In this document: positions 12,859 through 25,119 of the stretch, one piece after another
How positions within the stretch are numbered: the first letter of the stretch is position 1
Layout of the letters: each line of letters opens with the position of its first letter
Origin: Whalleya microplaca
Lineage: Eukaryota; Ascomycota; Sordariomycetes; Xylariales; Xylariaceae
Reading direction: 5' to 3'
DNA: 64,000 nucleotides
Assembly: GCA_022497155.1 (NCBI GenBank)
Contig: MU385721.1
Coordinates: forward strand, 186,001-250,000
Program-made: the position numbers and the translations under genes
The notes under the pieces: model-generated
The model's database searches: none
What the model was told of the DNA's origin: nothing
The model's input: the letters and a program-made list of their open reading frames with translations, nothing else

Positions 12859-15800
12859 ATGTCTTCGCCAAGTAAATCCGAGGGTTCGCCTTCGGGGTCT
12901 GAGGTATCTCCTGCCCATGATACAGACGACTATGAGGAGGCAGTAGATGAGCAGAGCAGCTCCGACCCTGAAGATGACCAAATTTCTCCAATACCAGCTG
13001 CTCAAGATCAAGCGGCGAAGAAGAAACGTGCCATTGACTGGATCCAGTTTGCACAATTTAAGAGAGACAAGCAACAGCTTATCTACAGCTCTATCTCTGA
13101 CCCCGACGTCAAGGACAAGGACAGGTCCACTGCTTGGCTTGTACGAAAGGCCGAAGAAGAGAAAATAATCAGCAGCCCCAGAGAATACCAGACTGAACTT
13201 TTCGAGAGGGCCAAAAGCAAGAACGTCATTGCCGTGCTAGATACCGGTGCGTTGATTCTGATATCATTTGCCGGCCATGCTAAATGAGATCGTCTTAGGG
13301 ACAGGAAAGACCCTCATTGCTGCCCTGCTCCTTCGCCACACTATTGAGCAAGAATTAGAGGATAGAAGTGCTGGGAAGCCGCCGCGAATTTCGTTCTTTT
13401 TGGTCTCTAACCCTAACCTCGCTTTGTATATCGTGCTATAGTACTAATGTCAGTATAGGTCGATAAGGTAGTCTTGGTACTCCAACAGTATGAGGTTCTC
13501 AAAGCCAACCTTGATCATCCTATTGAGCGGTTCTACGGCGATCTTGCTGGCGCGACACTTACACAAGACTTCTGGAAGGAGAAGACCAAAGATACCAAGG
13601 TGATAGTGTGTACTGCCGCAATACTTCTTGCATGTCTTCATCATTCGTTTATCAGGATGGACCAAATCAACCTTCTAGTTTTTGATGAAGCTCATCACAC
13701 GAAGAAGAACCACCCGTACGCTAGAATCATCAAAGACTTCTATGTGTCTTTGGAGGAGAAGGAGCAGAAACGCCCCCGGATCCTCGGCATGACTGCATCC
13801 CCTGTCGATGCTAAAACCGATGTGACCGACGCTGCTACGAAACTAGAGGGACTTTTGCACAGCGAGATAGCTACCGTAGCCGATCCTACGGTCTTTACAA
13901 GATCATCTATTAATCGGCCAGTCGAAGATCTCATCGAGTACAGCAGGACGGCAGTCCCCTTTGAGACTCTCCTTTGGCAAAAGCTGAATAAGCTGGTTGG
14001 CCATAATGACGTCCTAAGAAGACTATTCGTCTACTCGAAAGAGTGTACTGCAGAGCTGGGTCGTTGGTGTGCTGATCGAGTCTGGCAAATATGCTTGACC
14101 TATCAAGAAGCACAAAAAATGGAGGCGAAGACGGAGAGAAACTTCATGTCTCGTAAAGTGCAACTCCCGATAGCTGCCCTTGATGCTGAGCGGTTGGCAG
14201 TCAGGGAAGCGTATGATTTGGTAGCCGATCATGAACTCCTTGCCCCTGATTATAATCTGTTCCACTTGTCCGGCAAGGTCCATTCATTGATTGGATCAAT
14301 TCGAACGCACCTAGACCCAGAGAAAGATAAGTGCATCATCTTCGTGGAACAGCGATTAACTGCGATGTTGTTGAACGACCTCTTCAAGCAGCCCAGCATG
14401 AACATGGCCCACATTAGACCGGGCATGTTGGTAAGTTTTCACCTTCGATGACAATATGTTGATACTGACCGGATGATAGTTAGGAACTACAGGCAGCAAC
14501 TCGGGAGACACAGGTATGACATTGAAGGAACAGTTTGTAACTATGCACCAGTTTCGACATGGTGAACTGAACTGCATCTTTGCCACGAGCGTTGCGGAGG
14601 AAGGCGTCGATATACCGGACTGCAATCTCATCATTCGCTTCGATCTTTGCAAAACGATGATCCAGTATGTCCAGTCAAGAGGTCGGGCTAGACGGAAGGA
14701 CTCAAAGTTCTTTCACATGGTGGAACTGACCAACCATGGCCAAGTTCAGTCGGTCTTTGACAATGAAGACAGCGAAGCGAGGCTTCGTCATTTCTACGGA
14801 ACGCTGTCTGAAGATCGAGTACTGACCCGCAACGACTACAACATCGACTATTTCCTGTCTAAAGAGAAAAGCCATCGTACTTATATCGTCCCGTCGACGG
14901 GTGCGAAGTTAACTTACAAGATGAGTCTCGTAATCCTGGCCAATTTTGTGTCTACTTTGCCACATCCTTCAGACGCCATCTATACGGCGGATTTTATCAT
15001 AAGGAACGTTGGTCGGGAATTCGAGTGTGAGGTCTTAATGCCCGAGACGTCCCCGATCAAGAGCGCAATCGGACGGCGCGCGACATCCAAACAGGTCGCC
15101 AAGTGCTCTGCTTCCTTTGAGATGTGCCTTCAGTTAAAGAAGAAGAAATATCTTGACGACTATTTGCAGTCAACGTTCACGAAGAAATTGCCCGCTATGC
15201 GCAACGCACACCTGGCAATCAGTTCGAAGAAGCGAGCTGAATACCCTATGCGTACTAAACCTGGTGTCTGGGACAGCCGTGGAATGCCCGACACCTTGTT
15301 CATCACGATCCTGAAGTTGTCTTGTCCCGAAGCCCTCGACAGACCGTCAAGGCCAATTGCCCTCCTTAGCAGACAGCCGATACCCCAAGTGGGCAAGGTC
15401 CCTCTGTTCTTCGGTAGTCAGCGCACTTCGGATGTGGAGTGCATTTCCCTAGTGTATGCCATTGAGACAAGTCTTGCGGATATTGAAGCGTTGAACAGTT
15501 TTACGCTGAGGATGTTCAAGGACGTGTTTAGTAAGGAATACAAACCAGAGCCGGAAAAGATGCCTTACTTTGTGGCACCGGTCGTCCATCCTCACGAATT
15601 CGATTTCGCGAATATCAACAGCGGCAATGCTCGCTCAGCGATTGATTGGGAATGTCTCTCTAGACTCCAGAACACCGCAGATCATCTTGACCTAGAGAAT
15701 CCATCTGATGCACTGTTTGCTGACAGATTCGTCACTGACCCCCATGATGGGTCCCGTAAATTCTATACCATCCGCCGTCGCCACGATCTCAAGCCGACTG

Positions 15801-17713
15801 ACTCAGAACCGCCGGGGCTCCCCAGGGGCCAGAACGCCGGAAGGGCTCGACGTGATTTGCCAGCGGACATTTGGAATTTCAGTATTAGCTTATGGTCAAA
15901 AACACGGGCGAAGATGACGGTCCAGAACGATTTGCCTGTTGTGGAAGCTGAGTACATTCCTATTCGCCAGAATCTTCTCGACGAGTTCGACAAAGTTAAG
16001 GATATAAAGCAGATATGCTATCTTGTCTTTGCAACTTTGAAAATATCTGCTGTAAGTCCCATTGTTATATTTAATCCTAAAGTTGCCGCTAACTGCGTTT
16101 AGCTTCCCGTCGATGTAATTGCAATGATCTATAACTTGCCTGCCATCATATATCGCCTTGAATCCAACCTGATCGTATCGGATATCTGCAAGTCTCTAGG
16201 TCTTGACATTCATCCTGATCTCGCTCTCGAAGCAATGACTAAAGACAGTGACAACACCGAGGAGCATTCGGAAATGCAGGTCAACGTCCAGAGAGGGATG
16301 GGAAAGAACTACGAACGTCTTGAGTTGCTCGGCGACTCATTCCTCAAGATGAGCACCACAATTGCTCTATTCTCACAGATCCCCGACAGTAACGAGTTTC
16401 AGTACCATGTTGACCGCATGATACTGATTTGCAATAAGAATCTCTTTAACAATGCCCTCGATCTGAACCTCGAGGAAGCAATTCGGTCGAAGGGGTTTAA
16501 CCGACGAAATTGGTATCCAGACGGTCTCGAACTCCTGAGAGGCAAGAGCAACACCAGCATCCTAGGAAAGAGGGGTGCTGGAAGAGGGATGCACGTGCTA
16601 GCAGATAAATCCATTGCTGATGTTTGCGAGGCGCTTATTGGAGCATCATATATGACTACCTACGCGCAGAAGAATTTCGACTTGGCCATTCAGGCTGTGA
16701 CTAAGTTTGTCAATCATGCGAATCACAAAATGGTGAAATGGGAAGACTACTATGCAACATATCAAGTTCCCGAGTGGCAGAGTGCCGAGTCCACCGCTGT
16801 CCAGCTCGAATTAGCCCGACAGATCGAGGAGAAGTTCGGTTACAAGTTCACTCATCCACGCCTCCTGCGCAGTGCGTTCATGCATCCCTCCTACGGGACG
16901 ATGTACGAGCGTATCCCTAACTACCAACGTCTCGAATTTCTTGGGGATGCGCTTCTGGACATGACCTGTGTCGACTTCCTATACCATCGATTCCCCGGCG
17001 CAGACCCTCAGTGGCTGACAGAGCACAAGATGGCTATGGTCTCAAACATGTTTTTGGGATGCCTCTGTGTTGATCTTGGCCTACAGAAGCACATGCTCTC
17101 CATGACAGGCGGATTGCAGAAGGAGATCGCGGAATACGTTATTGCCATCACAGAAGCTCGCAAGGCAGCGGAAGATGAAGCTGAGAGCGCCAATCTTAGC
17201 CGAGCAGCATACGCAAGAAACTTCTGGGTCAACATCCAGCGACCGCCGAAGTGCCTCCCTGACATTGTGGAGTCATTCGTCGGCGCTCTATTCGTCGATA
17301 GCAAGTATGACTATAACCAAGTCCAGCACTTCTTCGATACCTACGTCCGTCCGTACTTCGAGGACATGCACCTCTACGACACATTTGCCAACAAGCACCC
17401 GGTTACCTACCTCTCGAACATGCTGCAGCTGCATTTCCGCTGTGCCGACTGGCGTCTCATGGTCGAAGAGATCGATGTCGAGGGTGGAGCTATCAGTGAA
17501 ACCCAGGTCTTATGCTGCGTGATGATTCACGGGCAGGTTGCCAAGCATGCCAGCGCGGCCAGTGGGCGATACGCCAAGATCGCAGTCGCCAAGCAGATCA
17601 TGGTTGATTTGGAAGGGATGAGTACTGAGGATTATAAGAAGAAATACGGCTGCACTTGCACTCCTGAGCAAGTCGATGCCACGGATCCCACGACGCATGC
17701 TACTGCCGTTTAA
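12859..17713 (+). CDS. dcl1: Dicer-like ribonuclease, Dcl1-type
   Basis: Five exons: 12859-13246, 13299-13402, 13459-14430, 14480-16051, 16103-17713 (1548 aa); all frames join. After an acidic N-terminus the order is: DEAD-like helicase with Walker A DTGTGKT (about 128-134) and DEAH (240-243); helicase C domain with GVDIPDCN and [11 protein letters not shown]; Dicer dimerisation domain; RNase IIIa ([11 protein letters not shown] near 1084, [14 protein letters not shown] near 1180); RNase IIIb ([13 protein letters not shown] near 1288, [14 protein letters not shown]); C-terminal dsRNA-binding region and a CTC motif. Both RNase III signatures keep their Glu and Asp residues, so it should be active. 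The family cuts long dsRNA into small RNAs for quelling, meiotic silencing and antiviral defence. The C-terminal dsRBD plus Cys motif favours Dcl1 over Dcl2. Intron 2 has an unusual donor, GTCTCT. Confidence 0.95.
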
Positions 17714-18275
17714 GAGGGACATATCTAGGTAAATTTTATCCTAGATCTTCTTTCATATGGGTGATTTGCCCCGTGCATGGCGATGATTTTCTTCATGGAT
17801 TGATTTCGAGCGTTCCGAGCGTAGACTAGCAAGCCCTCAATAAATATTGCGATCTCATCATAGCTAATTTGAAAACCAATTACCGTGAGGTGCTTAAAGT
17901 GCATTAAATCCTATTCTATCCGCCAAGGTAAGTAGTGAGTAGGTCAATTTAGTACTACTATGTTGGTATGTAAAAGACTGCGTTGAAACTATCACCACTC
18001 CTGCTTCAGGGGTATTGCTGTCCCACGATCAAGATTTTCACGTATTTTGAAGATTTTTCCTTCGATGCCAAGTTAAGCTCTCGAAGTCTTCCATTATGTC
18101 TATATATGAGAGTTTTCCGCTCTTTCATTGAAATTACTCATGCTCGCTCGATATAATGCTGTCTACTTACGGCAAGCCCTTTCTTGATACTTAAGCACTA
18201 CCCGCCAAACCCAAGGCATAATAAGATCGATGATGATCACTTATCTTCAATTATTCACCTTTTTCCACGGCTTCC
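17714..18275. other. Intergenic between convergent dcl1 and acetyltransferase genes
   Basis: AT-rich 3' flanks with no gene seen. This stretch should hold the 3' UTRs and polyadenylation sites of both genes. Confidence 0.5.
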
Positions 18276-19502
18276 TCATATCAAATCTTTCTTCAGCAGA
18301 ATCAGCGATATGGATACTACATCGCCGGTGGGGAGCTCTAAAGAGCGGTGCCCGTCTAGTCTACGGAAGATCGTGTACCCTTGCTTCTGGTACCACTCCT
18401 CGTTGGAGAACTGTCCATATATAGCGAACGCTTCGTATCAGCATAGGAATTTTGATAGAAATGGAATGACAGAGATTTAAGTGCCAATGTACATCACTTG
18501 TAAGCAATGAGCAGTGGTGAAGTAAAGTGACACTCACCCTCGGCATTGGCATCCCCATCGGCTTCCAGAAGTTCTCCGCCGCCATGTCGCTCAGCTGGAA
18601 CTCCTTCTGCACGGTGTCGAGCGCCATCACGCGTCCGTTTAGCGGCTCTCGCACCACTGTCGCCTCCAACGTCACCATGACGGCGCGCCCGAGGCCGCGG
18701 CTCTGTAGAGCCCAGGAGACGTACAAGTTCGCGACCCAGTCTGCAGGTTGCGAATCAGATTATGACTCTCTGTGGGTATGCTACGGTGAAGTATTACCGG
18801 AGGGGGCCACTTACACACGCCCTCGGGGGGTAGATCCGCTAGATGTGATTCTAGGTCCGGAGTCGGGTGCTTGTTGAGCGCAACGTGGCCGAGTGTGATG
18901 AACTCCTTCTTCGTAGCTTCGCAAGGTAAGAGGTTTATTGACGTCGCGGTGTCCCTCAGGGGAACTTTTTCCTACGGGGCCGGTCAACACTCATGTTGTC
19001 CACTCACTGGGATAAGTTTCAAACATTTGTATGTCCGGTATGCGTAAAGCGAGGGCAAAAGTGTTCTATGGAATAGGCCTCTTTGCATATATTTCAATGA
19101 ATATATAAATGCGTACCTTAGGAAATCTCACTGTGTGTGCTTGCAGCATCTCCTCCTGACCTGGTACGGAATCCGATAATGTCTACAAGACCCTCGGAGT
19201 CATGGTCAGCTGGCTCAATTCACGATGCGTTTCGACCCCTTGGCTCGCCTCAACCCCCTACACTGGCCTACCCAGCTCCGCACACCCAGTTGAGGGTTTC
19301 AACCCGGAAGGTGGGTATGGTGTACACTCACAACCCAGAACAAGCTCTTGTGCCCCGTCTCCGACCTCTCTTTCCATTCGGGCACATCCTCGGCAAACCA
19401 GCCGCACTCTCTTCTCTGCAGAACCATGCGGTCAACATGCTCATCGGACCGATGATCCCAGGGTATCAACTCGACCATTCCGGCAAGGATTTTGCCTGCC
19501 AT
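18276..19502 (-). CDS. GNAT-family N-acetyltransferase (last intron out of frame)
   Basis: Minus-strand exons: 19502-19332, 19182-19117, 19065-19008, 18964-18815, 18740-18538 and probably 18430-18276. The first five join in frame with GT..AG introns; intron 3 is only 43 bp and its acceptor is an AAAAAG. Visible blocks are MAGKILAGMVELIPWDH at the start, LPPEGVYWVANLYVS, then the acetyl-CoA loop SRGLGRAVM (the GNAT RxxGxG/A motif), and a last block GQFSNEEWYQKQGYTIFRR. Members transfer acetyl from acetyl-CoA to an amine; the substrate is unknown. The oddity is that the GTGAGT donor at 18537 leaves phase 0, while the only acceptor before the last exon (AG ending 18431) needs phase 1. So the true donor differs, or there is a one-base indel, or the gene is recently broken. 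Confidence 0.75.
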
Positions 19503-20742
19503 CGTATATGTAATCGCAGTCAGCGGTATATACTTCTGCACGAGGAGGATTATAATTTGTTGACGAGTACGTGTATGTATGTATCACTGACTCAATTATT
19601 CGATTAAGACGCGCAAGTCCAACTTCCACGGTCACTGATGCTCCTGGACAAGAAAATCTAGTATGATTAAGTATATTAGATATCGCTCCGGTCGTCATCC
19701 GAAAGCGCCCAATCAGTAATCATCATAGGTATGTAGATAGGCCTCGGCGAAGAGTGAACACGATCTAGAAACAAGGGAGCTAAAACCTGACCCACCCAGG
19801 ATTTTTTTCAGTAATCCACAGAGATAGGCGAGTTAATAATAGTGGTCAGAAATACGATTAATTACATCCCTGGAGGTGGGTTTGTCAGATCTCCCCAGCA
19901 TTGACCTGGGACGCGTGACCGTATGCTCGGGACAACCTCTATGCGCAAACAAGGCTAGGCTCTCGCTTCTGAAGTATGAGATAGATGAATCTCACCGCCT
20001 CAGTATCGCTAAGCTGATAGCAGCTTCCTCGATGCTAGAAACCAATAGCCGGCGTGTCCTGTTTACTGATACGCAAGAGAATTTGTCACTGCTTACGTTG
20101 GCGCATTCGCATTTGCATCGAACTTGGGCAATCAAGAACAAGTGATTGGTCCCATGTGTATGCTTGCGTGTATGTGCATACATGCATGTATTTCGTCTCC
20201 ATCCCATAACTGTCACGCATTCAGGGTCAAATGGATATAATGGTAATGAGTCAGTTTGCTCTCTCAATCTCTATAGAAAGAGGAAATATTATGTACCCTA
20301 TCCTGGCGATGCGCTTACACAGCTATCCACCTGTATGTAGTTTGTTTCAGTAGACCGGGGGTATAAGGGTATGTTGGATCCTAACTCCAGGCCTCCTTAA
20401 TATACACGGCCTTGTCTCGGCCTCCTTGCTGAGATACGGGCACTTCAGCTCTCAATCTCGATTAGCCCAACATGAAAACGCGGCGATGAAGCCGTACATG
20501 GAAAAAAATATACACATCTGAGAAAGGAATAATAATAGACGATGCCTAACCAGGCTCGTGTAATCAGTATAGGGTACAATGATTAACAGTGTGTTAAGTG
20601 TAGGGGTATTGTGAGAAAGAAAATCTCGTTCGTCGACACGTTGTCGTGTCCTATCCTGTTCAACGCCGCTCGCTTCTTTTTCCCCGCCTAGCCAACCCCA
20701 GCCAAAATGCAAATAAAGCAACGTGCGCCTCATACGTATGTA
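19503..20742. other. Intergenic, no gene recognised
   Basis: Short frames occur on both strands but none has a domain or splice support. A short gtatgcttgcgtgtatgtgcatacatgcatgt-like purine/pyrimidine-alternating stretch lies near 20157-20190. Confidence 0.5.
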
Positions 20743-23502
20743 TCATGACTCGATGTCCGCGTAACTGGATGGATCATCCAGCCCAAGCCTGGGCCTGTGT
20801 GTAGCCACTGCCTTGCCCTTCCCCTTGAACTTCCGTGCGGGAGCGCTACTTCTGCGCATCCTCTCCTTGGCTTCTCTGTGCAGTCGCACGACCGTCTTGA
20901 TGTCCATATCGTAGTCCGCTTCCTCCTCGATGGGCTCCTCGGCCGCTTGGTACCTCCGTCTGCTACTGCTAGGTGGGTTGCTCCGGCCCGGACCCGACCG
21001 CGTAAGCGGGATATCGAAGCTCAGCTCTTCGTCGGAGTCGGAGTCGGCCAACCTGGCGCCGCCGTCGTTCTCCGATTCGGAGGAGTCGGAAAGCGGTATT
21101 CGGAGGCGAGATGGCCTATGTCGGGATTTGAGTGGTAGGGAGCGTGTCGAGTATTTGGAGACCAAGACAGGTGGGTGGGCATCCTCGGGGCTAGATTGGA
21201 AAGCGGTCACGTGAAAGGGGCCTTTGAAGGCATTGTGAGACTTTGATTGCCGTGGACGAGTCGGCTTACGCTGAGGAATAGCCGCGTCGAACAGTCCTGG
21301 AAGCCCGGGTAATTGGGACCCTGAGAAGCCGTAGCCTTCGTCCGCAAAGATGAGGTCCTTCTCGAATTCTCCTTGGCGTGGATGTGGTTCTTCGAAAGAA
21401 TCGTCTGATAAAACGTTGTTGTCCATGCTAAAGTCTAAGAAAGGTTCATCACAAGTAGAACTGGCGGAAGATCTGGTTGGTGATGGAGGCCCGTTCCTAT
21501 AGGAATAGGATGCGTGATCGCGACTCTCTTTCCGGTCTTTGGATGCGACGCGGTTTGTCTTAGGGGTGAAAGAGGTTTGGCCTGAATCGATAACCTTGGA
21601 TAATGGTATGTTAGGTGTTAGATCGACTGACGTGTTGGTGGTATGCCCCGATTGTGGCCTGAACGGATTTGAGCTATGAGTTGAACCTGCCGTCTCGGAT
21701 GTAAGAGACCAATGGCGAAGACTGCTGGTCAGCTCCGGAATTGAATCGTCAATCTCCAAACGCTTGACACTCTTGATTGACGGAGAGGCAACACGCGAAT
21801 TTTGGGTATGGTTGGTCAACTGATCTCTGCTTATGGGGCGCTTTTGTAAAGACCTCTCTGTAATATGTGTTAACGGACAGTGTATATAGGACAGCGATGC
21901 CGATTATAAATCAAAGAAAACTAACTTACGTGATGGCTTCGCGGGTATTACCGGTGGCAACAAGCTGAATAGGTCGTGCAGGTCGGGGACACTTTCCAAG
22001 TCAGCTTTTGAGGAGCTGTGATCTCTTGTCTTGCGTAGACTAGATGGTTCTGCGCTCGCTAAATTGCTTCTGGAGATTGAGCTCCTGCGGCTGGAAGATT
22101 GGCCATTGTGAACAGTGTGTTTTCTTGATGACGATTCTACCGAATGTGAAGAAGACATATGTGATATCGTCCTGCGCCGAGAAGAACCCCTAGAGGATTT
22201 GGGTCGGTCCTCTCGATCCGGTAGGGTCTGAGTCTGATCGGATTCATTGCGTGCATGGTGAGAGACGTAGTCAGGAATGTCATCCTTGACTGTGCTCGCC
22301 GAATCTCGGGCTTTCCTGGAGCTTTGCGCGGACTTTTTCGCAGAACTCGAATTTGAAGATACGTCACGTTCATGCCCTCCCTGAGATGCAGCCCTAGCCC
22401 TCTCCCGCAGCGAGTCCGGAAAATAGTTGGGGTCCGTCTCCTTAACTCTGCTTACCCGGGAGGAACTTCGCGGTCGATCGGTGGATGAAGAGGGAGAAAC
22501 ATACGAAGGCAAGGACCTTCGACGAGCAGCCTTCCCATTCTTCTCAGCAACTCTAATATCGTTTTCACGCTCTTGGTTTTGAGATAGAGTCAACTGAGAG
22601 TGGAACCGCGAAGACGTTCTCTTAGGATATGGACTATATGCATCTGTATTCGAAGACTTCGCCCGTAGCCCAGATCCCATGGAATGTCTTTGTCTTGGCA
22701 GACGCGGCTGATCATCTTCCTCGTCCTCGCCTATAGTGACAGTGCTAGGGTCCTCTGCGTAGGGCTCATCAGCTTTCGTGGAGCCCAGATCGAGCAGAGT
22801 TTCACCAAGATTGCGATCCGCGACGTCCTCGCCATAGTTCTTAGTTCCAGTAGCCTTAACGCGACCGTAAAAATCCGACGGTCTTATAGATGAATGGGCA
22901 TCTAGAAGATCAACGTATCCTCTTCCTGTTGATCCCGAATGGGCAGTAAATATTGAAGAAGCGCGGTCGCGCCTGAAGGTTGGTGAAGGGAGACTATATA
23001 TGGACTTAGTAGCGGCGCTGTCATGGTCCGCTGATACTTTGGATGGCAGCCTATATGGTCCATATCGCTTCTTTAGTGGTTCTCGTAACTCGATCTTCGG
23101 TTTCGCTTGCGCACCGTGTTCCGACTTCGGCCGGAGCACTTCTTCGAGCAATTGCGTAGACGGTGCCGTTTTGGGGCGTCCGACACTCTCGGCACGAACT
23201 CGAGGGACCAGCGGAGGCGGCGCAGAGGTATTCATAAACTGAGGGTGCGACTTTTGGAATTGCTCCAAGATGTTTTGTCCATTGCCAGCTACCGGGTAGG
23301 TACCTTCAAAGATCAGTCAGCTCGGAGAATTTTCATACCAGATCCCTGGGACTTAAGGCGCATCCATACCGACGATTGGTGGATGAGACGCTACAGTCGC
23401 ATCGTAGGCCTGCGCCTTGAGGACCGGCTCAAGCGAGCTGTCATTCGAAGGCGACTTATTAGTCGAAAACGACCTTATGGTTAGAAAGTTCAACCAGCCC
23501 AT
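20743..23502 (-). CDS. Uncharacterised 873-aa disordered Ser/Arg-rich protein
   Basis: Three exons on the minus strand: 23502-23370, 23303-21930 and 21857-20743. Introns begin GTATGG and GTAAGT and end AG, and all frames join (873 aa). The N-terminus MGWLNFLTIRSFSTNK, with AYDATVASHPPIVGTYPVAGNG just after, looks conserved and ordered. The rest is low-complexity and charged, with many Ser and Arg runs (SSRRSSISRS, RRYQAAEEPIEEE), and no catalytic domain is visible. Many SP and RxxS sites suggest regulation by phosphorylation. The C-terminal third carries several DSDSDEE-type acidic clusters. I recognise no named function; a cytoplasmic or nuclear scaffold protein is possible, but this is inference. 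The start at 23502 is supported by the conserved-looking N-terminal segment spread across the first intron. Confidence 0.8.
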
Positions 23503-24954
23503 CTTCTAGAGCTCGGTAATAATTCGTCCATATGTCAATGCTGATTAATTCCGGCAAAGCGACAAGGCAATGAACCTCACTCTCCCGTCACTATAGGTGT
23601 GTCTCTTCTTTTTCTTTCTTCCCACTCCCTTAATATCCTAGAATACGCGTCCCATCGGATGGAAAGGTCAAGATGGGAACAGCTTCTACCACATGTCGTA
23701 AAACCCCAGACCACACACTCTTGCCAATTCCGACTTCAGAAGAGGGTCAGATTTTAGAATCAGACAAGACGAGAGTTAGCGTTATGTGAAGAATTGGCGC
23801 AAACTGAAGATAGCAAACTGAAAACACTGAGGAAATATCTCCGAGGGAGGTTGAGTCGGGTGACCTAGTTGACTAGGAGAAAGTGATGCTTTGGTGGACA
23901 GCTGGCTTGTGACAATGTCCGTCAATGCCAACAACTTTAAAAAGCTGAAAGAAAAAGATGCGCCTGTACGCGCACAACTGACGGAGGCGTGTGCCACCCA
24001 CCATCTTTATTTACATACTATCACTACGTTTACTACATGCGTATAGTAGTAAGGCTTTATGCACGAAGGTGGGAATAGGTAGGCAAGGTAAGAGGGTGGA
24101 ATGGGGGAGCATGCCACCGAGAATCTGCAGCTAACAACCCTGGTACCTTGCGTTTGGTGTTTCTTGATAGTCCACTTCTGTCCACTCTACCTCCTGCCCA
24201 TCGCCAGAGCCCCATTGGATGGATCATGGAGTTTTGACGGGCGGGTGTTTGCACGGTGCAATAGCGCCCGAAGTTGCAAATGGCGCCATGGGTGATTTCG
24301 CGATTCCTACATATACATACTTGCAGTACTAGCCTGCTAGCGCGGCTAGCCGTCATGGTTGTGCACCTGGGCCTGGTTGTCAAAGCGCCGTCGCGTTTGA
24401 GGATGCTTACCGCCAAGCCAGACCGTTTCACAACTACTACGTAAAACAACTCCATTACCTTGGTCATTACATTGGTGGCATCGGGGGAAACATCCTCAGT
24501 TTGACAAGACAAGACAATGGGAAGACAAAACATTAACTGCGATAAGGTCTATGTAGGTCTAGATCCAACTGCTGGTTGTTGGCATGAAGTGGTTGATTGG
24601 AAAAGGGGGGAAGAGGGGAAAGGGTGCAAATGTCCTAAGTGCAATATAAACGACGATGTCGAACTACCGCTGCAGACATTCCAGTGCAATGCTGTTAGGT
24701 GCTCGGTTCCTTACCTAGCTCCCACCTAGGTAATGTTGCGCCCACCTGCCCACAGTTAGATAATCAGGTTGTATACGGAGTAGAGCTAGTACATAATAAG
24801 GAGAACCCCGCTAAATACTCGGTGGGTTCCAGAGCTTATCAATGGATAACGAAACGCAACCTTGGAAATGGTCCTCCTGGGCCCTTCGAATTGAGTCCCG
24901 CGTTCCATCCTCCGTGTCTGCACAATCAACGCAATTTACGACATGAGAGCTGGT

Positions 24955-25042
24955 AAAAAAAAAAAAAAAAAAAAAGAAAAAAATAAAAAAAACGCNNNNN
25001 NNNNNCACACCCCCCCCCACCACCCACCCCCCCCCCCCCCCC

Positions 25043-25078
<36 letters not shown>

Positions 25079-25079
25079 C

Positions 25080-25117
<38 letters not shown>
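24955..25117. other. Assembly gap (10 N) flanked by poly-A and poly-C runs
   Basis: The order is an A-rich run (24955-24993), ten N (24996-25005), a mostly C run (25007-25078) and then an A run to 25117. The equal 10-N length is typical of a placeholder, and long homopolymers of A and C next to each other are typical of low-quality read ends. This block is better read as an assembly artefact than as genomic structure. Confidence 0.85.

Positions 25118-25119
<2 letters not shown>

Noticed and set aside
24057..24533. 158-codon minus-strand gene
   Set aside because: No domain, no start context, random composition and no splice support; judged a chance frame.
25007..25117. Poly-C/poly-A tract as a biological repeat
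   Set aside because: It touches a ten-N gap and has the look of poor-quality read ends.
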